A program made the translations under genes and the position numbers. From Microbulbifer okhotskensis (GTDB taxonomy: Bacteria; Pseudomonadota; Gammaproteobacteria; Pseudomonadales; Cellvibrionaceae): 53,940 nucleotides of DNA. Below, piece by piece: positions 19,090 through 27,734 of the stretch (positions are counted from its first letter, which is position 1; each line of letters begins with the position of its first letter). The stretch lies in the NCBI RefSeq assembly GCF_023895975.1, contig NZ_JALBWM010000021.1:1-53940 (forward strand), written 5' to 3'. The notes beneath the pieces were generated by a model. That model was not told the origin of the DNA. It saw only the letters and a list, made by a program, of their open reading frames with translations, and did not search any database.

Positions 19090-21177
19090 TTATTCAAGAC
19101 TGAAATCGAAGTTCATTTCTTCCGCAGGCGCCTGCACGTAATACCCCTGAATATAGTCAGTTCCCGTCTGCCACAAAGTGGGTAGCATGCTGGCCTGTTC
19201 GATATGCGGCACTATCACCTTGGTATCGGCCTCTCCCAGGCGCTGAACCAGTCCCGCCAGGGACTCGCTGCTCTCCCCTTCATCCTGTACCTCGCGTACA
19301 AAAGAAGGGTCTACCTTGGCGATATCCACCTTCACATGCTCCAGCGCTTTAAAAGGATTGAGGCCAGTGCCGAAATGACACATCGATACGCGACAACCCA
19401 GTTGTTGCACCTGGGTGGTGAAATCGCGAGCCGCGTGCAGGTTGCTGTTGATGTCTTCCTGGCGCAGCTGGAAAATTACCGTGTTCGGTGCCACCTTGGC
19501 AGCTTTAAAGGCAACGCCCAACCAACCCGGCAGACTGCTATCCACCAGAGAGGCGGTGGTGATATGCAGCATCAATGAGACATTCTTGCCTTCCGCCCGG
19601 GCCGCCGCAGCGGCCTTGATCGCGGTGATAATGACCCAACGATCCATCTTTGCCGACAAGCCCGCATCCCCCAGCTCTTGCAGAAAAGCCAATGGTGCCA
19701 GCTCCTCTTTCTCATCGAGCATACGCACGAGCACCTCGTACATCTGCTCGCCGGTGCCCTGTAGGCTGAGGATCGGCTGGTACAGCAGTTTCAGGTTGCC
19801 GGCTTCAAGGGCCTGCACCACCCGCGCGCGGTGGTAGGTATCCGCATCGGCGCCGCCCTCGGTATCCGGTTCATAGAGCGCGAAATTACCGCCTTTCTTT
19901 TCTTCGCCCAAAGCTTGCTTGTGCGCGGTAAGTGCCTGATCCAGCACCTGTTGCGCACCGCTGGAGGCCTCGCTCATCAGGGATATACCGATTGAGACGG
20001 TAATTTGGAGTGTTTTACCGTCGGCATCAAAAATTTTGTCGGAAATCTTTCTCAGTATTTCCCGCGCGCGCTGCTCGATACTATCCGGTGTCGTATCCGG
20101 GCTGAGCAGGCAGAAGGCATCTTCACTATAGCGCGCCAGGGTGTCGCCACTGCGCTGACTGACTTTGAGTAGTTCCGCTATGCCTTTTTGCAAGGCATCG
20201 GCTCCAGCCACCCCCACGACTTTCTGCACTTCCTGCTCAAAACGATCCACCTGAATCAGCATCAGGCCACCCGTATTATGGGATTCCGCTGCAGATTTAA
20301 TACTGGAGTCCAGCACCTGTAAGAAGTGCTGTCGGTTGAACAGGCCGGTGAGCGGATCGCGATTTTTTATATCACTGAGCTGGGCTTCCAACTGTTCAGT
20401 ATCACCGCGGCGCGAGGCGATACGCACCTGCAAACAACGCTCGTCGTCATAGGTGGTACTGAGCACTTCAGCACGGGTGGGTAGCGAATCACCAGAGGCG
20501 GTCTTGGCGGTGAATTTCCACTCCTTTGCCTCCAGTTCGTTATTGTCGATGGCGCAGCGCTTAAGAAATTCACGCCCCGCCTCCTGCTCATTTTCTGCCA
20601 GCATATCGATCAGGGGCTGATACTCGATCTCCTCGCCACTGTCGTAACCAAAGCGTTCGGCGAGAGAGTCATTGGCGTAGACGATCAAGCCATCGGAGAC
20701 GTAGGAAATCGCATCTTTGGAGCTGTCGAGAAGTTCCTTCGCCCGCTTCAAGGTCGCGTGATAACGGCGGTCGTGCACACGTGCCTGACGGCGGTTTGCC
20801 AGGGCTGCCAACTCTCGCTGGATAACAAACAAAAGGTGTTGATCCTCATCCACCACCACCACATCGCGCGCCCCAAGCTTCAAGCCTTCCACCACTGGCT
20901 GGGCGCCGTTGCGCTCGGTCAACATGATGACCGGGACATCTTTTTGCAGCTTGCTGATGGTGCGCAAAGCCACTGAAGCTGGAACTTGTGTACTGCTCTC
21001 TGCAGCAATTACCAGGTCCCAGGTTTTGTCCTGCAGCAGCCGATTAAAGGCTGCCTCGCTGGCAACGTGCTGTGCTCGGTTGGGACGGCCGGCATTGTGC
21101 AGCATACTCACAAGGCGCTGGGCTTCCGATGGGGTATCGTGGATCAGGAGAAGTCGAATTGTGTCGTTGCTACTCAT
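19090..21177 (-). CDS. fimX: FimX-like degenerate GGDEF/EAL c-di-GMP protein
   Basis: A 695-residue protein with the layout of Pseudomonas FimX (691 residues), a c-di-GMP receptor needed for type IV pilus assembly. The order is a receiver-like domain (1-125), PAS (about 150-265), GGDEF-like (272-438) and EAL-like (450-690). The receiver lacks the phospho-acceptor Asp (LVIAAES, 56-61). The GGDEF site reads YSEDA (350-354), so no cyclase activity is expected. The EAL site reads EVL (481-483), as in FimX, which binds but hardly hydrolyses c-di-GMP. The C-terminal DYIQGYY block is intact. Synteny with serB supports the FimX call. A CRP-type site lies upstream. A general GGDEF/EAL paralogue is the alternative. 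Confidence 0.85.
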   Translation of the reverse strand: MSSNDTIRLLLIHDTPSEAQRLVSMLHNAGRPNRAQHVASEAAFNRLLQDKTWDLVIAAESSTQVPASVALRTISKLQKDVPVIMLTERNGAQPVVEGLKLGARDVVVVDEDQHLLFVIQRELAALANRRQARVHDRRYHATLKRAKELLDSSKDAISYVSDGLIVYANDSLAERFGYDSGEEIEYQPLIDMLAENEQEAGREFLKRCAIDNNELEAKEWKFTAKTASGDSLPTRAEVLSTTYDDERCLQVRIASRRGDTEQLEAQLSDIKNRDPLTGLFNRQHFLQVLDSSIKSAAESHNTGGLMLIQVDRFEQEVQKVVGVAGADALQKGIAELLKVSQRSGDTLARYSEDAFCLLSPDTTPDSIEQRAREILRKISDKIFDADGKTLQITVSIGISLMSEASSGAQQVLDQALTAHKQALGEEKKGGNFALYEPDTEGGADADTYHRARVVQALEAGNLKLLYQPILSLQGTGEQMYEVLVRMLDEKEELAPLAFLQELGDAGLSAKMDRWVIITAIKAAAAARAEGKNVSLMLHITTASLVDSSLPGWLGVAFKAAKVAPNTVIFQLRQEDINSNLHAARDFTTQVQQLGCRVSMCHFGTGLNPFKALEHVKVDIAKVDPSFVREVQDEGESSESLAGLVQRLGEADTKVIVPHIEQASMLPTLWQTGTDYIQGYYVQAPAEEMNFDFSLE

Positions 21178-21224
21178 TATTTGCTCTATTTTTTAATGGC
21201 GGCACACCGCTACCGCGAGCAGTA

Positions 21225-21254
21225 ATTTTAGGGGGCGTCGAGGATGGCATACAA
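21225..21254 (-). promoter_or_regulatory. Candidate fimX promoter
   Basis: On the minus strand TTGTAT (21249-21254) and TAAAAT (21225-21230) are spaced by 18 bp, placing transcription start near 21218, about 40 bases before the ATG. The -35 is weak, as expected for an activator-dependent promoter. Confidence 0.45.
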
Positions 21255-21274
21255 GGGGAAGAAAAAGTGGTACC

Positions 21275-21290
21275 TGTGACCCAAATCACA
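21275..21290. promoter_or_regulatory. Perfect CRP/Vfr-type site upstream of fimX
   Basis: TGTGACCCAAATCACA is a perfect TGTGA-N6-TCACA palindrome. Its centre is about 64 bases upstream of the predicted fimX start of transcription, near the standard class I CRP position (-61.5). CRP-family control of fimX is inferred. Confidence 0.7.
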
Positions 21291-21487
21291 CAACACTCCC
21301 TGTACAAAATGATCCCTGCTCTCCATCAGCGACGCAATTACGGCGGTGCAAACTTTCCCGGAGTTAGTATTTCCATACCAGATGGAAAACAAGTCGCCTG
21401 AGAAATGGGCCGTCTGACCAATATATCGAGCGTTGCCGCAGAGCATTTAGCATAGATCAATTTGGCGAAAACTTATTTATTAGGCTT

Positions 21488-21513
21488 GGGGCTTTTCAAC
21501 CGATACAAGCCCC
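21488..21513 (-). terminator. Weak hairpin after epmB
   Basis: A 7-bp stem (GGGGCTT at 21488-21494 with AAGCCCC at 21507-21513) lies just past the epmB stop. There is no clear T tract after it, so termination here is only possible. Confidence 0.35.
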
Positions 21514-21518
21514 ACAGG

Positions 21519-22556
21519 TTAAAGGTCCTCTGACACCACGGGAGACTTTGACGGCACACCAGGGATTTCACGTACCAGTTTTGGTACCAAGTAACCTGGC
21601 AAGCATTGCCGGAGCTGCCCCATAATTTCCAAAGCCCTTGCATCTGTGACTTCAAAATGGGCCGCCCCATTGACTCGATCCAACTGATGCAGATAGTAGG
21701 GCAGCACACCTGCATCGAACAGGGATTCACTCAATGCCTCCAGCGCTTCGCAGCTGTCATTCACGCCTTTCAGTAGCACCGTTTGATTGAGCAGGGTGAC
21801 ACCCGCTGCACGCAAACGCTGCAAAGCTGAGCGCACCTCTCCATCTATCTCATTGGCATGATTGCAGTGCAAAACCAGCACCGGCTTCAAACGGGAAGCG
21901 GCAAACCACTTCAACATGCCTTCACTGATACGACTGGGTGCGACAATTGGCAGGCGGCTGTGAATACGCAACTTGTCCAGGTGAGGCACCTGGGCCAACT
22001 CCCCGGACAGCCAACTGAGTTGACGATCACTCAACACCAAAGGATCGCCACCGCTCAATATGACCTCGCGCAGCTCGGTGTGCGCACGAATATATTCCAG
22101 TGCCGCCAAGCCTTGCCGTCGCGTCAGATGGTTATCACCGTAGGGAAATTCACGGCGAAAACAGTAACGGCAATTCACCGCGCACTGTCCGGCAGCAATC
22201 AGTAAAAGACGCCCATGGTATTTGTGCACCACACCCGGCAGCGGATTGGCCTCGGTCTCTTGCAACGGATCAGCAGTAAATCCCGGCACCTGCTGCAGTT
22301 CTGCGACACCCGGTAAAACCTGTAGCAATAGAGGGTCATTGGGATCGCCGCAGCGCATCCGCCGAACAAAGGGACGGGGAATACGCAGGGAAAATTCTGC
22401 CGCAGCCTGTAAGGCCACGGGAAGCTGAGAGGGGTCCAGCTGTAGTAATTGAATTAACTCTGCCGGCTCAGTGACCAGATCGGACATTTCATCCTGCCAG
22501 CGGCGGGATTCCTGTGTGTCGATAAGCTCTATGCCGGGGTCCGATAACGCCATCAT
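21519..22556 (-). CDS. epmB: EF-P (R)-beta-lysine synthesis enzyme, lysine 2,3-aminomutase EpmB
   Basis: A 345-residue radical-SAM, PLP-dependent lysine 2,3-aminomutase. EpmB isomerises lysine to (R)-beta-lysine, which EpmA attaches to elongation factor P. The radical-SAM cluster motif is CAVNCRYC (Cys125, Cys129, Cys132), followed by FRREFPY as in the KamA/EpmB family. LSGGDPLVL is the SAM-binding glycine motif, and HCNHANEI is part of the PLP/substrate site. The length fits EpmB (about 342) rather than the longer catabolic KamA (about 415). In enterobacteria epmB and efp are direct divergent neighbours. Here two extra genes lie between them. Confidence 0.94.
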   Translation of the reverse strand: MMALSDPGIELIDTQESRRWQDEMSDLVTEPAELIQLLQLDPSQLPVALQAAAEFSLRIPRPFVRRMRCGDPNDPLLLQVLPGVAELQQVPGFTADPLQETEANPLPGVVHKYHGRLLLIAAGQCAVNCRYCFRREFPYGDNHLTRRQGLAALEYIRAHTELREVILSGGDPLVLSDRQLSWLSGELAQVPHLDKLRIHSRLPIVAPSRISEGMLKWFAASRLKPVLVLHCNHANEIDGEVRSALQRLRAAGVTLLNQTVLLKGVNDSCEALEALSESLFDAGVLPYYLHQLDRVNGAAHFEVTDARALEIMGQLRQCLPGYLVPKLVREIPGVPSKSPVVSEDL

Positions 22557-23266
22557 GGGGATTCACTGCAAAATAAGAAATTGTAACAGATCCCTCTAAA
22601 GCCTCTACATTGACCCGACAGCCACGAACCGGTAAAAGAAAACCGTATTGCCCGTGTCAAACTGCACAGGACCGTAACCCGTAACACTAAAAGATCCACG
22701 TTTTCCAGCTCAGCTGCGGTTATCTAACAGGCTGTTGCAAATGACTGTCCCAGCAGCTGGCCAAATAAAACCGTAATAAATCCCACTCCAAACTTTCATT
22801 CGTTGACGTTTCGCTATAGCCCTAACCACTTGGGAAATTACTTTTCTTTACTCCTATTCAAAAGTACATCACCGCAACAATGAGTTACAGGCATCTACTT
22901 CCAGCCCACATAACTCATAAAGAGCTTTACCGCAAGCGTAAAAAACAAATTATACCCACTCTTTAAATACCATTTTAAGAATAAAAAATAGCTCCGAGAA
23001 AAAGTTAAAAAGGATAAAGCAAAGAAAACAATATTTATTAGCGGAATTTTTATTGCTAATGCAGGTCGCGCCTAAAAACGGCCACTCAATCTCAAAAATT
23101 TCATAATTCCCATATTCACAATAGGGATATTTCGATGTTAGCTTTAACGCCGGGAAAGTAAAAGATTTTGTCAGCTTGCCTAAGTGTCAAGCACTACTGA
23201 AATAGAAATAAAGCATCAACAAGGTGTTCGGATAGAACATTTAGAATTACAAAAAGGAATTATTCG
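22557..23266. other. AT-rich intergenic region
   Basis: About 710 bases, markedly AT-rich from 22850 onward, between divergent epmB and the diiron-protein gene. It contains no supported open frame, tRNA or insertion-sequence end. The size and base composition suggest an insertion point or large regulatory region for the two-gene pair that follows. Confidence 0.5.
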
Positions 23267-23980
23267 ATGGAAATGCAGCTTGAATTGCTTGAAGCAAATA
23301 AAAATCTTCTGATAGAGCAAATTCGCGCACATCCTTTCCTCAAGCGTTGTCGCGAAGGCTCGATCACCCTGGAGGAGCTGAAAATTTTTCTGCTGCAGCA
23401 AGGTATCTACAGCAGATACTTCGTTAGGTACCTGTGTGCAATGATGGCCAACCTTCCCAGCAATAACGAAGTTCTTGAGTTGGCAGAAAACCTGATGGAA
23501 GAGCTCGGTCTGGAACCGAACAGCCCAACACCTCACGCAGTAATGTACCGTGAAATGCTTGAGAATTTTGGTTTGAGCCTGGAAAACTCCGAAGCTTTAC
23601 CCGGAACCAGGCACCTGGTCGATACCATGTTCAAAAACTGCCGCGACCTCAGAGCCAGTGCCGGCCTGGGTGCGCTCTGCCTGGGTGCTGAGGCACTGGT
23701 GCCTGACCTTTACACTGATATCGTTACCGGTTTCCGCTCCTGTGATATCACCGACAAAGAAATGAAATTTTTTCTGCTGCACATTGAGTGCGATGACGGC
23801 CACGCAGAAACCATTCGAAACATTATGGTGGATATCGGTTGCAAAGACACCAGCCAACTTGACGTTATGCTCGAAGCCGGGCGTCACCTGGTCGAAGCCC
23901 GTCTGCAATTCTTTGATTCTATTGAAACTGCATATCGTGCTTCATTGTACGCGCAGACTGAAGCTGTTCCAGCTAGCTAG
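23267..23980 (+). CDS. Heme-oxygenase-like diiron oxidase (TenA/PqqC/CADD-type)
   Basis: A 237-residue all-helical protein of the iron-containing heme-oxygenase-like (HDO) group, related in fold to TenA, PqqC and Chlamydia CADD. A full diiron ligand set can be placed: Glu83 and His90 (E-x6-H), Glu142 (LGAEALVP), and His172, Asp176 and His179 (HIECDDGH). The spacing closely follows CADD (E81, H88, E142, H174, D178, H181), whereas TenA thiaminases lack these ligands. Family members use O2 to oxidise or cleave small substrates or their own residues, as in p-aminobenzoate synthesis by CADD. The substrate here is unknown. AAAGGA lies before the ATG. A class II aldolase-like gene follows 188 bases later in the same direction, and the pair interrupts the usual epmB-efp adjacency. 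Confidence 0.82.
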   Translation: MEMQLELLEANKNLLIEQIRAHPFLKRCREGSITLEELKIFLLQQGIYSRYFVRYLCAMMANLPSNNEVLELAENLMEELGLEPNSPTPHAVMYREMLENFGLSLENSEALPGTRHLVDTMFKNCRDLRASAGLGALCLGAEALVPDLYTDIVTGFRSCDITDKEMKFFLLHIECDDGHAETIRNIMVDIGCKDTSQLDVMLEAGRHLVEARLQFFDSIETAYRASLYAQTEAVPAS

Positions 23981-24168
23981 CAAGTATTGATTAACTCACT
24001 CACAGATGTTACTGGAGAACGCTCAGGCATAGGGATATGCCACCAACATGAATTCGGCGGAGACCGAAAGTTTGGGCGTTAAGTTTTTAAAAAAAATTTT
24101 CGATGTGAGAATAAAACAGGATTATTGTGCAAATTTTAGCTAACTTGCTGTGAGAATTGGAGATATAC

Positions 24169-24963
24169 ATGGCTGATACACTATCGTTAGCAAAAAGCGA
24201 GCTGGTTAGGCAGGCCAGCAAAGCTATGCAACAACATCTCAGCTCGCCCGAGTGGTCGCTGAGAGAAAAGCTGGCACTTACTTGCCGTATTTTATTTGCC
24301 GATGGCCACGACTCGGGGCTGGCCGGACAAATTACTGCTCGCGCGGAGAAACCAGGCACCTACTATACCCAGCGCCTCGGCCTCGGTTTTGATGAAATTA
24401 CCTCATCCAACCTGCTTGAGGTAAATGAAGACCTCGAAGTACTTTCCGGTGAGGGGATGGCCAACCCCGCCAACCGTTTTCATTCCTGGATTTATCGCGC
24501 GCGCGCCGACGTAAACTGTATTGTGCACACACACCCAATGCATATTTGCGCACTTTCCATGCTGGAGCGGCCCCTGAAAATCTCCCACATGGATGCCTGT
24601 ATGCTCTACGAGGATATCGCCTTCCTCAAAGACTGGCCCGGCGTACCTGTGGGCAACAGCGAGGGGGAACTGATTGCTGCTGCAATCAAAGATAAACGCG
24701 CGATTCTGCTCGGTCACCATGGCCTGGTTATGGCCTGCCGCTCCGTTGAAGAGGCCTGTGTAATGGCAGTGCAAGCCGAGCGCGCTGCCAAGCTGCAAAT
24801 ACTGGCCGAGTCTGCCGGCACCATCCAGGATATTGATCCCGAACTAGGCCGCGAGGCCCACGACTGGATTTTGCAAGAGAAGCGCTCTCAAGCAACCTTT
24901 GCGTATTTTGCACGACGTACGCAGAGGAGAGGCTATGGCGGTGGAGAAGACCCACTGAGTTGA
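24169..24963 (+). CDS. Class II aldolase/adducin-family protein
   Basis: A 264-residue class II aldolase/adducin domain protein. The zinc-binding motif HTHPMH (in VNCIVHTHPMHICAL) and the second histidine block LLGHHGLVM are intact, so a metal-dependent aldolase, epimerase or decarboxylase activity is plausible. GLAGQITAR near residue 48 is the usual phosphate/substrate loop region. The ATG at 24169 has TTGGAG at good distance. An in-frame ATG four codons upstream has none. Subfamilies act on sugar phosphates (FucA, AraD) or on adducin-like ligands, and this one cannot be assigned. It follows the diiron-protein gene and precedes efp, both on the same strand, so it may form a small operon with the former. 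Confidence 0.82.
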   Translation: MADTLSLAKSELVRQASKAMQQHLSSPEWSLREKLALTCRILFADGHDSGLAGQITARAEKPGTYYTQRLGLGFDEITSSNLLEVNEDLEVLSGEGMANPANRFHSWIYRARADVNCIVHTHPMHICALSMLERPLKISHMDACMLYEDIAFLKDWPGVPVGNSEGELIAAAIKDKRAILLGHHGLVMACRSVEEACVMAVQAERAAKLQILAESAGTIQDIDPELGREAHDWILQEKRSQATFAYFARRTQRRGYGGGEDPLS

Positions 24964-25283
24964 TTATTCCAAAGTAAATGGGCACACGTCCATTTACCGG
25001 CAAGCCACACGAGCACGTGATTCTGGCAAAATCAGAGCCATTCCTCAATCCAATTGATCCCAGCTATTCGTTCAAGCTCTCGCCCTCCTGTATAATCCCG
25101 CCCCATCATGCAGGGCTGGCGGCAGAGTCTCTCTACTCCAGCCCGACGAGTTACCTGAGGCTACCATTTTGGCGGCAGCAAGCGACATTCAGCTTGGCTT
25201 GCCAGGGTGTGCTCCAAGTCGGTGAAAAATAAAAAACTCGTTAGAAATCATATAGATAAATGAATTAAAGGGCTCTAATTGCT
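24964..25283 (+). promoter_or_regulatory. efp promoter and long leader
   Basis: A perfect TATAAT (25091-25096) is present with a weak -35 (TTCGTT at 25067-25072, 18-bp spacing). Transcription would start near 25103, giving efp a leader of about 180 bases. The leader includes a possible 16-codon frame starting at 25108 (MQGWRQ...RRVT, then TGA). I see no known riboswitch. Confidence 0.5.
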
Positions 25284-25856
25284 ATGGCTAGTTACTCCAC
25301 TAACGAATTCAAGGGCGGCCTCAAGGTGATGCTGGACGGCGACCCCTGCTCAATCGTGGAAAACGAATTCGTCAAACCTGGTAAGGGCCAGGCATTCAGC
25401 CGCGTCAAACTGCGCAACCTGAAAACCGGCCGTGTTTGGGAGCGCACCTTCCGCTCCGGTGAGAGCCTGGAAGCTGCGGACGTAATGGACCGCGAAATGG
25501 AATACTTGTACAACGACGGCGAGTTCTACCATTTTATGGAGCCGGAGTCTTTCGAGCAGCACCAGGCCAGCACTGACGCCGTGGGCGATGCGGCCAAGTG
25601 GCTCAAAGAGCAGGATATCTGCACCATCACCCTGTACAACGGCAGTCCCCTGGCAGTCACTCCACCCAACCACGTTATTCTGGAAATTACCGATACCGAT
25701 CCCGGTCTGCGCGGCGACACTGCCCAGGGCGGCACCAAGCCCGCCACTCTGGCGACCGGTGCTGTCGTAAAGGTCCCCCTGTTCCTGGAAATCGGCGAAA
25801 CCATCAAGGTGGATACCCGCACCGCTGAATACCTGGGCCGTGCCAAGGAAGATTGA
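25284..25856 (+). CDS. efp: Elongation factor P
   Basis: The 190-residue translation factor that binds between the ribosomal P and E sites and rescues ribosomes stalled at polyproline. Three beta-barrel domains are present in standard order: KOW-like (about 1-65), OB (66-128) and C-terminal OB (129-190). Lys34 lies in KPGKGQAF, the loop that EpmA/EpmB modify with beta-lysine. This Lys-type loop matches the presence of epmB and epmA in the same region, as opposed to the Arg32-rhamnose type of Pseudomonas. The start ATG has AAAGGG upstream. Confidence 0.97.
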   Translation: MASYSTNEFKGGLKVMLDGDPCSIVENEFVKPGKGQAFSRVKLRNLKTGRVWERTFRSGESLEAADVMDREMEYLYNDGEFYHFMEPESFEQHQASTDAVGDAAKWLKEQDICTITLYNGSPLAVTPPNHVILEITDTDPGLRGDTAQGGTKPATLATGAVVKVPLFLEIGETIKVDTRTAEYLGRAKED

Positions 25857-25909
25857 GTGCCTCCTCCCTTCGGGCGGCCAACGGCCGCTCGTTTCCAGAG
25901 TTACCCTCC

Positions 25910-26863
25910 ATGAGTAAAAATGCTTGGCGCCCCACCGCCTCCATTAAGGCCCTGCGCCAGCGCGCCGCGCTGCTCGCACAGATCCGCACCTTCTTTTCCC
26001 AGCGAGGGGTTCTTGAAACCGAAGTACCGGTGCTGTCCCAGCGCGCCACCAGCGACCCACATATCGAGTCCATCAGCACTCAGTGCAGTGGAGAAACTGC
26101 CTATCTCGCCACCAGCCCGGAATTGGGCCTGAAACGCTTGCTCGCCGCCGGACTGGGAGATTGCTACTACCTGGGTAAAGCCTTCCGTCAGGGCGAATCC
26201 GGCGGTCGCCATAACCCCGAGTTCTCCATGCTCGAATGGTATCGCTGCGGCTGGGACGATCGCCAACTTATGGCAGAGGTGACAGAGCTGCTCAGTGCTA
26301 TCTTGGCCACAGACCAAGTGCAATCTCTCAGTTATCGGGAGCTGTTTTTACGCGAGCTACAATTGGACCCACACAGCGCCAGTAATGCAGAACTCGTATC
26401 TTGTGTCGCACGTGAGATGGAACTGTCATTTACTCCCCGCGAACGCAATGAGTGCTTGGATCTGTTGATGAGTCACCGCCTGGAAGCCAGCATGAACGAG
26501 GGAATCACACTCATTTATGATTTTCCTGCGGAACAGGCAGCACTGGCCAAAGTGCTTAACGATCAACAGGGCACGCCGGTTGCACGGCGCTTCGAAGCCT
26601 ATGCTGGAGGACTGGAGTTGGCCAACGGCTACTGGGAACTGACTGATAGCAAAGAACAGTTGCGGCGTTTTGAAAAAGACCTGGCGTACCGCCGCGACCA
26701 CTTGCGCCCGCTACAGCCGTTTGATGAACGCTTGGTGTCAGCCCTGGCGGAGGGTATGCCGGACTGCGCCGGTGTGGCACTGGGGGTAGACCGGCTGCTG
26801 ATGCTGGCGGCAGGCTATGATTCCATCGATAAGGTTATCGCTTTTCCCTTCAGTCGCGCATAG
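25910..26863 (+). CDS. epmA: EF-P beta-lysine ligase EpmA (GenX/PoxA)
   Basis: A 317-residue class II lysyl-tRNA-synthetase paralogue without the anticodon-binding domain. It activates (R)-beta-lysine with ATP and ligates it to Lys34 of EF-P. Motif 2 is visible around CYYLGKAFRQGESGGRHNPEFS, where the Arg and Glu contact ATP, and motif 3 as GVALGVDRLLMLA. The N terminus WRPTASIKALRQRA matches E. coli EpmA. A frame runs from a TTG at 25853 overlapping the efp stop, but homology places the start at the ATG at 25910 (MSKNAW). It follows efp by 53 bases, so co-transcription is likely. Confidence 0.94.
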   Translation: MSKNAWRPTASIKALRQRAALLAQIRTFFSQRGVLETEVPVLSQRATSDPHIESISTQCSGETAYLATSPELGLKRLLAAGLGDCYYLGKAFRQGESGGRHNPEFSMLEWYRCGWDDRQLMAEVTELLSAILATDQVQSLSYRELFLRELQLDPHSASNAELVSCVAREMELSFTPRERNECLDLLMSHRLEASMNEGITLIYDFPAEQAALAKVLNDQQGTPVARRFEAYAGGLELANGYWELTDSKEQLRRFEKDLAYRRDHLRPLQPFDERLVSALAEGMPDCAGVALGVDRLLMLAAGYDSIDKVIAFPFSRA

Positions 26864-26870
26864 TGACAAC

Positions 26871-27662
26871 TTACTGCGGAGCAAACTGGTAGCGGGCCAC
26901 TTCCCCCACGGCAAAAAAACCGCTATCGAGTAGTAATTGCTGCCGATCCGCCGGTACCAAGGCGACCAGATTGCGATGATGACTACTGCAGGCCCGATCG
27001 GCCAGGTGGTAAAACAGTGCCCGCCCTATTCCTCGCTGTTGGTGGGATTTAAGGGTCACCAAGTCATAGAGGCCCAGCGCATCTGCTGCGGCAAACAAAC
27101 AACCCGCAGCCACCGGAGTACCCTCAAGGCTCGCAAGAAAAAGCTTAAGTCGCCCTCGCCGCTGCTCTGGGATTCCCTGTAGACCTTCATAAAACCGGGC
27201 TAGTTGAGCCCCCTCCTGCTCTCCCGCCACTGCCGCTTGCACAGCGCCATAGGCTGGCAAGTCCTCTTCCTGTACTGCACTGATCGTGAGTTTATCCACG
27301 GCGGAAGCATCGCCAACACTCAGGTGAGGGATTTCCACCGCCATTGCTACCTGGGACTGCCGCCGCTTTAACCCCACCGCTTCCAGCGCGGCGTCATCCA
27401 GGGGCTTTGAAGCACTGTGCCACAGCGTGAAGGGACTGCGCCGCTCGGCGAAGTAATCCACCGCAAAGCGCTGAAATATGCGCGGCGGCATGACCATATT
27501 GGAAATAACCTGGTTGAGACCCACCGAGGGCAAACCGCTATCACTGCGTACAATACCAGTGATCTCTTTGGTGTGATCGGGGTTGAACAGGCCCGCGCGG
27601 TAACCCGCATAGGCCTCCAGGTTGCGACAGACAAGATTTTTAGCGCTAAGACTATATTTCAT
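26871..27662 (-). CDS. GNAT-family acetyltransferase
   Basis: A 263-residue protein with a C-terminal GCN5-related N-acetyltransferase domain. The acetyl-CoA-binding motif A is LKSHQQRGIGRALF (about residues 205-218), preceded by the beta4 strand YDLVTL. The N-terminal 120 residues resemble a degenerate second GNAT half (MPPRIFQRFAVDYF...PFTLWHS). The substrate is unknown. It converges with epmA (8-base gap) and lies downstream of cysE in the same direction, though nothing ties it to cysteine synthesis. Confidence 0.85.
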   Translation of the reverse strand: MKYSLSAKNLVCRNLEAYAGYRAGLFNPDHTKEITGIVRSDSGLPSVGLNQVISNMVMPPRIFQRFAVDYFAERRSPFTLWHSASKPLDDAALEAVGLKRRQSQVAMAVEIPHLSVGDASAVDKLTISAVQEEDLPAYGAVQAAVAGEQEGAQLARFYEGLQGIPEQRRGRLKLFLASLEGTPVAAGCLFAAADALGLYDLVTLKSHQQRGIGRALFYHLADRACSSHHRNLVALVPADRQQLLLDSGFFAVGEVARYQFAPQ

Positions 27663-27734
27663 GGGTCAAAGGATAGTGCCCTTGAGTCATTTCCCCAGGT
27701 CCCCGTGACACTTTTGTCAGCGGAGTCACAAGTC

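Noticed and set aside
23267..23980. TenA-type thiaminase annotation for the diiron protein
   Set aside because: Residues match the metal ligands of CADD-like oxidases, which TenA thiaminases lack, so a thiamin role is not supported.
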